Part shown: piece after piece, positions 59,606 to 64,000 of the stretch
How the letters are laid out: each line of letters opens with the position of its first letter
Numbering within the stretch: position 1 is the stretch's first letter
DNA from: Sphingobacteriales bacterium
Lineage (GTDB): Bacteria > Bacteroidota > Bacteroidia > Chitinophagales > UBA2359
DNA length: 64,000 bases
Direction of reading: 5' to 3'
Assembly: GCA_016718845.1 (NCBI GenBank)
Contig: JADKCK010000023.1
Location: 1-64,000 of the forward strand
The notes under the pieces: model-generated
Told to the model about the DNA's origin: nothing
The model's input: only the letters and a program-made list of their open reading frames with translations
Databases searched by the model: none
Made by a program: the position numbers and the translations under genes

Positions 59606-60240
59606 TTTACAAATCTATGTTGCCTATACTATGCTACCTATGCAAAGCTATGTACCTATGTTTTACAAATCTATGTTGCCTATACTATGCTACCTATGCA
59701 AAGCTATGTACCTATGTTTTACAAATCTATGTTGCCTATACTATGCTACCTATGCAAAGCTATGTACCTATGTTTTACAAATCTATGTTGCCTATGTTAT
59801 GCAAACCTATGTTTTCAAATCTATGTCCTATGTTTTACAAATCTATGTTTACTATTCTTGCTACCTATGCAAAGCTATGTACCTATGTTTTACAAATCTA
59901 TGTTGTCTATGCAAATCTATGCACCTATGTTTTACAAATCTATGTTGTCTATGCAAATCTATGCACCTATGTTTTACAAATCTATGTTGTCTATGCAAAT
60001 CTATGTGTCTATGTTTTACAAATCTATGTTGTCTATGCAAATCTATGCACCTATGTTTTACAAATCTATGTTGCCTATGCAAATCTATGCACCTATGTTT
60101 TACAAATCTATGCTACCTATGCAAAGCTATGTACCTATGTTTTACAAATCTATGTTGCCTATACTATGCTACCTATGCAAAGCTATGTACCTATGTTTTA
60201 CAAATCTATGTTGCCTATGCAAATCTATGTGTCTATGTTT
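59606..60240. repeat. 42/56-bp tandem array
   Basis: Main unit 42 bp: TATGCAAATCTATGCACC, TATGTTTTACAAATC, TATGTTGTC. Other units are 56 bp, with an additional TATACTATGCTACC (14 bp). At least 12 units, all built of TATG-spaced words. The array lies between two minus-strand genes, upstream of the haloperoxidase-like gene. Frames across it (Met/Leu/Tyr/Cys-rich) are not genes. It shares CTATGTACCTATG with the 108-bp array at 35758. Confidence 0.9.
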
Positions 60241-60245
60241 TAAAA

Positions 60246-60283
60246 AAAACGCGGCAGAGAAAATACCCTACCGCGTTTTATTT
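60246..60283 (-). terminator. Terminator of the acyl-CoA dehydrogenase gene
   Basis: AAACGCGG and CCGCGTTT arms around a 16-nt loop, with a T/A-run on the minus strand (TTTTTTTA), just past the stop codon at 60289. Confidence 0.75.
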
Positions 60284-60288
60284 ATTGT

Positions 60289-61512
60289 TTATTTAAAAGC
60301 ATTTAAACCTGTTACTTCCATGCCTGTAATAAGCAGGTGAATATCGTGTGTGCCTTCGTAGGTAATCACCGATTCGAGGTTCATCATGTGTCGCATAATG
60401 GGGTACTCGCCGGTAATGCCCATTCCGCCATGAATTTGACGAGCTTCGCGGGCGATATGTAATGCCATATCTACATTGTTTCGTTTAGCCATCGAAATTT
60501 GTGCCGGAGTAGCACGTTCTTCGTTTTTAAGCACACCCACACGCCAAGCCAATAGCTGTGCTTTGGTGATTTCGGTAATCATTTCGGCTAATTTTTTTTG
60601 GGTAAGCTGAAAACCACCAATAGGTTTGCCAAACTGAATACGCTCTAAGGAGTAGCGCAAAGCCGAGTCGTAGCAATCCATGGCTGCACCAATGGCGCCC
60701 CACGCAATGCCAAACCTTGCCGATGAAAGGCACGATAAAGGAGCTTTTAAACCTTTGGCATGTGGCAACAAGTTTTCTTTGGGCACTTTTACGTTGTTAA
60801 ACACCAGCTCGCCAGTAGCCGATGCTCTAAGCGACCATTTGCCATGTGTTTCGGGTGTGCTGAAACCTTCCATGCCGCGCTCAACAATTAAACCTCTAAT
60901 ATCGCCAGCTTCGTCTTTTGCCCAAACAACGGCTACATCGGCAAAGGGTGCGTTAGAAATCCACATTTTGGCACCATTTAGCAAATAATAATCGCCTTTG
61001 TCCTCAAAGTGTGTCACCATGCTGCTGGGGTCCGAGCCATGATTAGGCTCGGTTAAACCAAAGCTGCCCAACCAATCGCCGCTACCTAATTTGGGTAGGT
61101 ATTTTAGGCGTTGCTCTTCGCTACCATATTTATAGATAGGAAACATAACCAACGAACTTTGTACCGATGCCGTTGAACGTATGCCCGAATCGCCACGCTC
61201 TAACTCTTGCATAATAATACCGTAGGCAATGTAGTCCAATCCTTGACCGCCATACTCAACCGGAATAGTAGGACCAAAGGCTCCAATTTCGGCTAAACCT
61301 TTTACCAAATGGCGCGGAAACTCGGCACGTTGTGCATAATCTTCGATAATAGGTGATACTTCTTTCTTTACCCAAGCTTGTACCGATTCGCGTATGAGGC
61401 GATGCTCAGGGCTAAGTAATTCATCTACAAGGTAATGGTCGTGCGAGCGAAATTTGTCTTGCTCCACACTTCTAGTTGTATGTCTTACAACATCTTCAAC
61501 AATAGGCAACAT
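60289..61512 (-). CDS. Acyl-CoA dehydrogenase, glutaryl-CoA dehydrogenase type
   Basis: 407 residues from the ATG at 61510-61512 (MLPIVEDVV). FAD enzyme oxidising acyl-CoA. Signatures: SGIRSTASVQSSLVMFPIY, GSFGLTEPNHGSDPSSMVT (FAD/substrate block), QIHGGMGITGEYPIMRHMMN, and VITYEGTHDIHLLITG with the catalytic Glu of glutaryl-CoA dehydrogenases. A frame with TTG at 61548 would add 12 residues; a -7 box at 61569-61576 allows both. Role probably in lysine/tryptophan degradation or a related acid. No electron transfer flavoprotein genes nearby. Confidence 0.9.
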   Translation of the reverse strand: MLPIVEDVVRHTTRSVEQDKFRSHDHYLVDELLSPEHRLIRESVQAWVKKEVSPIIEDYAQRAEFPRHLVKGLAEIGAFGPTIPVEYGGQGLDYIAYGIIMQELERGDSGIRSTASVQSSLVMFPIYKYGSEEQRLKYLPKLGSGDWLGSFGLTEPNHGSDPSSMVTHFEDKGDYYLLNGAKMWISNAPFADVAVVWAKDEAGDIRGLIVERGMEGFSTPETHGKWSLRASATGELVFNNVKVPKENLLPHAKGLKAPLSCLSSARFGIAWGAIGAAMDCYDSALRYSLERIQFGKPIGGFQLTQKKLAEMITEITKAQLLAWRVGVLKNEERATPAQISMAKRNNVDMALHIAREARQIHGGMGITGEYPIMRHMMNLESVITYEGTHDIHLLITGMEVTGLNAFK

Positions 61513-61568
61513 AATTGTATTTGTATTTTGCTTTTGATGATTGCTCAAATTTTCTTTTTATTTGGACG

Positions 61569-61576
61569 CAAAGGTA
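61569..61576 (-). promoter_or_regulatory. -7 box (TACCTTTG) for the acyl-CoA dehydrogenase
   Basis: Minus-strand TACCTTTG, 57 bp before the ATG at 61512. Confidence 0.5.
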
Positions 61577-61784
61577 CGTAAAAATCTGCAAACTACAACA
61601 ATAAAACCGTGTTTTGGTTCAAAACAAGTGCTATTTTGTAGATATAGTAGCTAATATCGTTTTTATATTTTATTTTAAATTAAATTTATTTTCTGTCTTT
61701 TGTACAAATGAAAGTATTTATAAAGCTAAATAAATCACTATTTTTTAAAAATAACTTTTTAATGCAAAGTAAAATAAGCTTTCG

Positions 61785-63209
61785 TCATTCTAATATAATA
61801 GGCATTTCGCTCAACATTATTTTTGTGTTTTTTGCTAAGTTTTGGGTTATAAATTGTTTGCTAGTATCGTTCCATTGCCAAATGCGGTAATTTTTTTTTG
61901 GTAGATGAGGTATTTCCGCCAAATCAATAATGGTGTTTTGATTGTTAGGTTGCCACATTACCCAATGCGTACTATTTTGTGGCGAGCTGCCAAAAGCGTA
62001 AACATAGGCTTGTTCGTTTTCTTGGATGGTGTTTATAAAATAGGCATTACCCATTATTTTTATAAATTGTTGTAGTGCAAAGAAACTTTTTTTGGGTATA
62101 AAATGGTTCTCCACAGATTCGGTTAGCCCCGACCTTGCATATAGTTTTGACGGTTTGGCGTTGTCGGTATTGGCATAAAAATACCAGTAAGCCTTATCAA
62201 CGCCCAAGCGCATCAGCACCAAAAAAGCACGTAGGGCATAAGCGGCTTGTTGTTCTTCGCTAACGCATTGAGGGTGCGTGCAAGTTTCGTTGGCAGATGA
62301 GCTATCCCAGCCAAATTCGGTTACATAAAAAGCTTTTTTGGGGAGATAGGTATCTCTAAAACGCAAATCGGCTAATATGTCTCTAAAAGTGCTGTTTGGA
62401 TGTTCGGGTGGCAAGGCTATTTGCAGCCCTTTTGTATTTGTGCCATAGCTATAATAATGCCCATTAAAACCACTCAATTTACTAATGGCTTGCGGTGTTA
62501 GGCGAGTAGGGGCATAGTTTTTTAGCTCGGTGTTTTCGGCATTTGGGTTATTGCATTGCAAGGCACAGGGTAGTATGGCTAAGGTAGAGTCGGCGTTGTG
62601 TATGCCATTTGCCATACCATTTAATATGTTTTGGTAAAAGATGGACGGATAATTCCAAGGTTCGTTGCCAATTTCTATGGCATCAACCAAGCCATTGCCG
62701 TGCATCTTTCCAAAATGTTTAGCAAAAGCATAGCCGTAGTTATAGGCGTTTTGGTAGGGGTTGTCCCATATCCAAAGTGGCTGTGTTTGGTTGTCAAACT
62801 TAATACTTACTTGTATGTTGGCTCCTGCTTTTTTCCACAAAGCATATTCGGTATCCCAATTAAGCCAAGTTTGGGCTTCGGTTCCATTGCCTTGTGCCAT
62901 TTGCGTATAATTGGGTATGGTGTTTGGCGTAGGTGTGTCCCAGTTCCACTCGTGGTAGCTACGAATATTGGGTGTTAGTTGGCAGAAAAAATGAGCACCT
63001 TTGGTGGTATCGTTGTTGCCTTGCGGGTGTCCCCATCCCCAAATGGTATTAATACCTAATGTTTGTGCCACTGTATTGGGGCTTTGCATTGTTTTATAAT
63101 CTATGCTATAACTATGGCTTAACGATGGGCTGTTTGTGGTTGCTGTATTTTGGCATTGATAGAACAATAAACAAATTAAACAATAGGCAAAAATGTCGCG
63201 TGGTTTCAT
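61785..63209 (-). CDS. Glycoside hydrolase clan A-like lipoprotein
   Basis: 474 residues. Lipobox FYQC puts the lipid on Cys19. A TIM barrel follows with the clan GH-A pair: acid/base E183 in AIEIGNEPW and nucleophile E298 in KKAFYVTEFGWDSS. NGHYYSYG and AYWYFYANTDN are further strand ends; the last 100 residues form a beta-rich domain. The exact GH family (GH5/39/30-like) is not clear. Surface or periplasmic; acts on a beta-linked polysaccharide by inference. No SusCD pair in the neighbourhood. Confidence 0.75.
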   Translation of the reverse strand: MKPRDIFAYCLICLLFYQCQNTATTNSPSLSHSYSIDYKTMQSPNTVAQTLGINTIWGWGHPQGNNDTTKGAHFFCQLTPNIRSYHEWNWDTPTPNTIPNYTQMAQGNGTEAQTWLNWDTEYALWKKAGANIQVSIKFDNQTQPLWIWDNPYQNAYNYGYAFAKHFGKMHGNGLVDAIEIGNEPWNYPSIFYQNILNGMANGIHNADSTLAILPCALQCNNPNAENTELKNYAPTRLTPQAISKLSGFNGHYYSYGTNTKGLQIALPPEHPNSTFRDILADLRFRDTYLPKKAFYVTEFGWDSSSANETCTHPQCVSEEQQAAYALRAFLVLMRLGVDKAYWYFYANTDNAKPSKLYARSGLTESVENHFIPKKSFFALQQFIKIMGNAYFINTIQENEQAYVYAFGSSPQNSTHWVMWQPNNQNTIIDLAEIPHLPKKNYRIWQWNDTSKQFITQNLAKNTKIMLSEMPIILE

Positions 63210-63227
63210 TTTTTTGTTGGTATATAA

Positions 63228-63267
63228 AAATCATCGGATAATACAGGAGGTATTATCCGATGATTGA
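63228..63267 (-). terminator. Rho-independent terminator
   Basis: AATCATCGGATAATA and TATTATCCGATGATT arms around CAGGAGG; TTTTTATA follows on the minus strand. It may end the murG transcript 240 bp away, just before the glycosidase start. Confidence 0.75.
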
Positions 63268-63280
63268 TTTATTGTGTTAG

Positions 63281-63459
63281 TTTGATACAGACATGGAGAT
63301 GTTTTGATTGGGTGTTTGCGCTTGCTTTGCTTTGGGGGTGCCATAGGCTGTGCAAGTAGGGTAAGCCAATAATCACCCCCAAAAAAGACCGATTCCGCGT
63401 CAAGCGGGGCGTGCGTATTTGTTTAAATAACTGATATGAAATAGGCAGCTACTACTTGT
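63281..63459 (+). repeat. GGGGGTG/CACCCCC element, copy F (full length)
   Basis: About 179 bp, alignable end to end with copy B: TTTGATACAGACATGGAGATG, GGTGTTTGCGCTTGCTTTGC, GGGGGTGCCATAGGCTGTGC, TAAGCCAATAATCACCCCC, AAAAAAGACCGATTCCGCGT, CAAGCGGGG, then CTGATATGAAATAGGCAGCT. It lies between murG and the glycosidase. Confidence 0.9.
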
Positions 63460-63508
63460 TTATCAAAGTATAATCAACATTTTGAATTTGATTTACGATA
63501 AAGGTTAT

Positions 63509-64000
63509 TTAACTGGGCAGCAATTTTATTATTTCTTGTGCAATGCGCTCGGCGGCATTGGGTATGGCTAATTGTTTGATATTGGTACTAAGTTGTTGCC
63601 GTTGTTTTTCGTCGAACAAAATAGCCGATATTGCTTCGAATAGGTGTTCGGGTGCTTGTTTGTCGCGTACCATTAAGGCGGCATTTTTTTGCACTAAGTT
63701 CATGGCGTTAGCTGTTTGGTGGTCTTCGGCTACATTGGGCGAGGGCATTAAAATAGCAGGTTTGCCCACCAAGCACAGCTCGGATATGGTACCGCCGGCT
63801 CTTGATACAATGCCATCGGCGGCAATATATGCCAAATCCATGCGGTCGATAAAAGGCATGGGGTATATCCATTCTTCGTAACCTTTTACTTTTTCGGTAG
63901 CCCAGTTGTAGTAAACTTTACCGGTTTGCCACAAAACTTGTATATTATGTTGCTTAAATTGGGCTAGATGTGCGGCAATACCTTCGTTTAGTCCTTTGGC
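63509..64000 (-). CDS. murG: UDP-GlcNAc:undecaprenyl-PP-MurNAc-pentapeptide GlcNAc transferase, C-terminal part
   Basis: The frame is open to the window edge (reads AKGLNEGIAAHLAQF and QVLWQTGKVYYN across 63934), so this is the C-terminal half of about 163 residues. It makes lipid II at the inner face of the membrane. Donor-site motifs are visible: MPFIDRMDLAYIAADGIVSR, RAGGTISELCLVGKPAILMP and SPNVAEDHQTANAMNLVQ. The N-terminal half and neighbouring mur genes lie beyond the window. Confidence 0.9.
   Translation of the reverse strand, partial: AKGLNEGIAAHLAQFKQHNIQVLWQTGKVYYNWATEKVKGYEEWIYPMPFIDRMDLAYIAADGIVSRAGGTISELCLVGKPAILMPSPNVAEDHQTANAMNLVQKNAALMVRDKQAPEHLFEAISAILFDEKQRQQLSTNIKQLAIPNAAERIAQEIIKLLPS

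Noticed and set aside
2116..60240. CRISPR arrays
   Set aside because: The repeats are contiguous or vary without unique spacers of constant length, and no cas gene is present.
59571..60340. Three long overlapping plus-strand frames rich in Cys, Tyr, Leu and Met
   Set aside because: All three phases are open because the array unit is a multiple of three; there is no gene-like composition difference between frames.
19027..63459. Integron attC sites or a known riboswitch as explanation of the GGGGGTG element
   Set aside because: No attC core sites, integrase or gene cassettes, and no constant position before genes; the match to any known riboswitch could not be made.
1..64000. tRNA, rRNA, transposase or phage genes
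   Set aside because: No T-loop/anticodon arrangement, rRNA segment, DDE or integrase motif was found on reading both strands.

Overview
The window comes from a member of the Bacteroidota, probably an environmental Sphingobacteriia/Chitinophagia/Saprospiria-like lineage. Evidence read directly: two proteins end in type IX secretion (T9SS) type A sorting domains; there are two TonB-dependent receptors (one with an N-terminal carboxypeptidase-like regulatory domain); several lipoproteins have an acidic patch or a Bacteroidota-type lipobox; there are DUF2330, GWxTD, DUF4397 and DUF4856 proteins and a BshC (bacillithiol) gene; and promoter boxes match the Bacteroidota -7 consensus TAnnTTTG. No tRNA, rRNA, CRISPR, transposase or prophage gene was seen.

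Layout. 0-6 kb: a broken secreted protein at the left edge, a helical/CarboxypepD protein, a large 42-bp tandem array, a small membrane protein, an orphan S8-protease prodomain and a flavin amine oxidase. 5.7-10.3 kb: a T9SS beta-helix protein co-oriented with a TonB receptor. 10.7-17 kb: a secreted Lys/Glu/Ala-rich protein, a zinc-finger-like SAM methyltransferase, an HmuR-like TonB receptor, another 42-bp array and a DUF4397 lipoprotein. 17-28 kb: housekeeping and envelope genes (kdsB, uppP, bioB, PPK2, two SDR sugar-nucleotide type enzymes, a GWxTD lipoprotein, cutA) and a tandem pair of sphingomyelin-synthase-like PAP2_C membrane enzymes. 28-36.5 kb: a large T9SS BNR-propeller protein, a broken Uma2 gene, lipA, a TIR-transmembrane protein, an MBL hydrolase and a 108-bp array. 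36.5-46 kb: an M15 peptidase, a DUF58 protein, a broken DUF937-OmpA protein, a DUF4856 lipoprotein, a broken DinB gene, kdsC, a UbiA prenyltransferase and a solitary DNA methyltransferase. 46-54 kb: an RnfD-like membrane protein followed by two DUF2330 genes (the second broken), pdxA with a long disordered N-terminus, and bshC with a frameshift and an in-frame palindromic insertion. 54-64 kb: an Asp/Asn hydroxylase-like protein, a GNAT, an LpxL-type acyltransferase, a haloperoxidase-like lipoprotein lacking its SGH motif, a fourth array, a glutaryl-CoA-type acyl-CoA dehydrogenase, a GH-A type glycosidase lipoprotein and the 3' part of murG.

Envelope biogenesis is the main theme: KDO (kdsB, kdsC), a lipid A type acyltransferase, undecaprenyl-PP recycling (uppP), murG, possible sphingolipid head-group transfer, outer-membrane receptors and T9SS cargo. 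Cofactor genes (bioB, lipA, pdxA, bshC) are scattered rather than clustered.

The most striking content is non-coding. At least five unrelated dispersed repeat families occur: (i) an approximately 180-bp structured element present six times; (ii) tandem arrays whose unit is 21 or 42 bp in three independent places; (iii) octamer arrays that abut the start codon of three genes in the same sense; (iv) an intergenic hairpin with conserved flanks but exchanged stems; (v) a GC-rich palindrome, one copy of which lies in frame inside bshC. At least five genes carry a single frameshift (Uma2, DUF937-OmpA, DinB, second DUF2330, bshC). This means either indel errors in the assembly or real decay or slippage. 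Positions were worked out by hand from the sequence; family assignments rest on recognised motifs, not on database searches.
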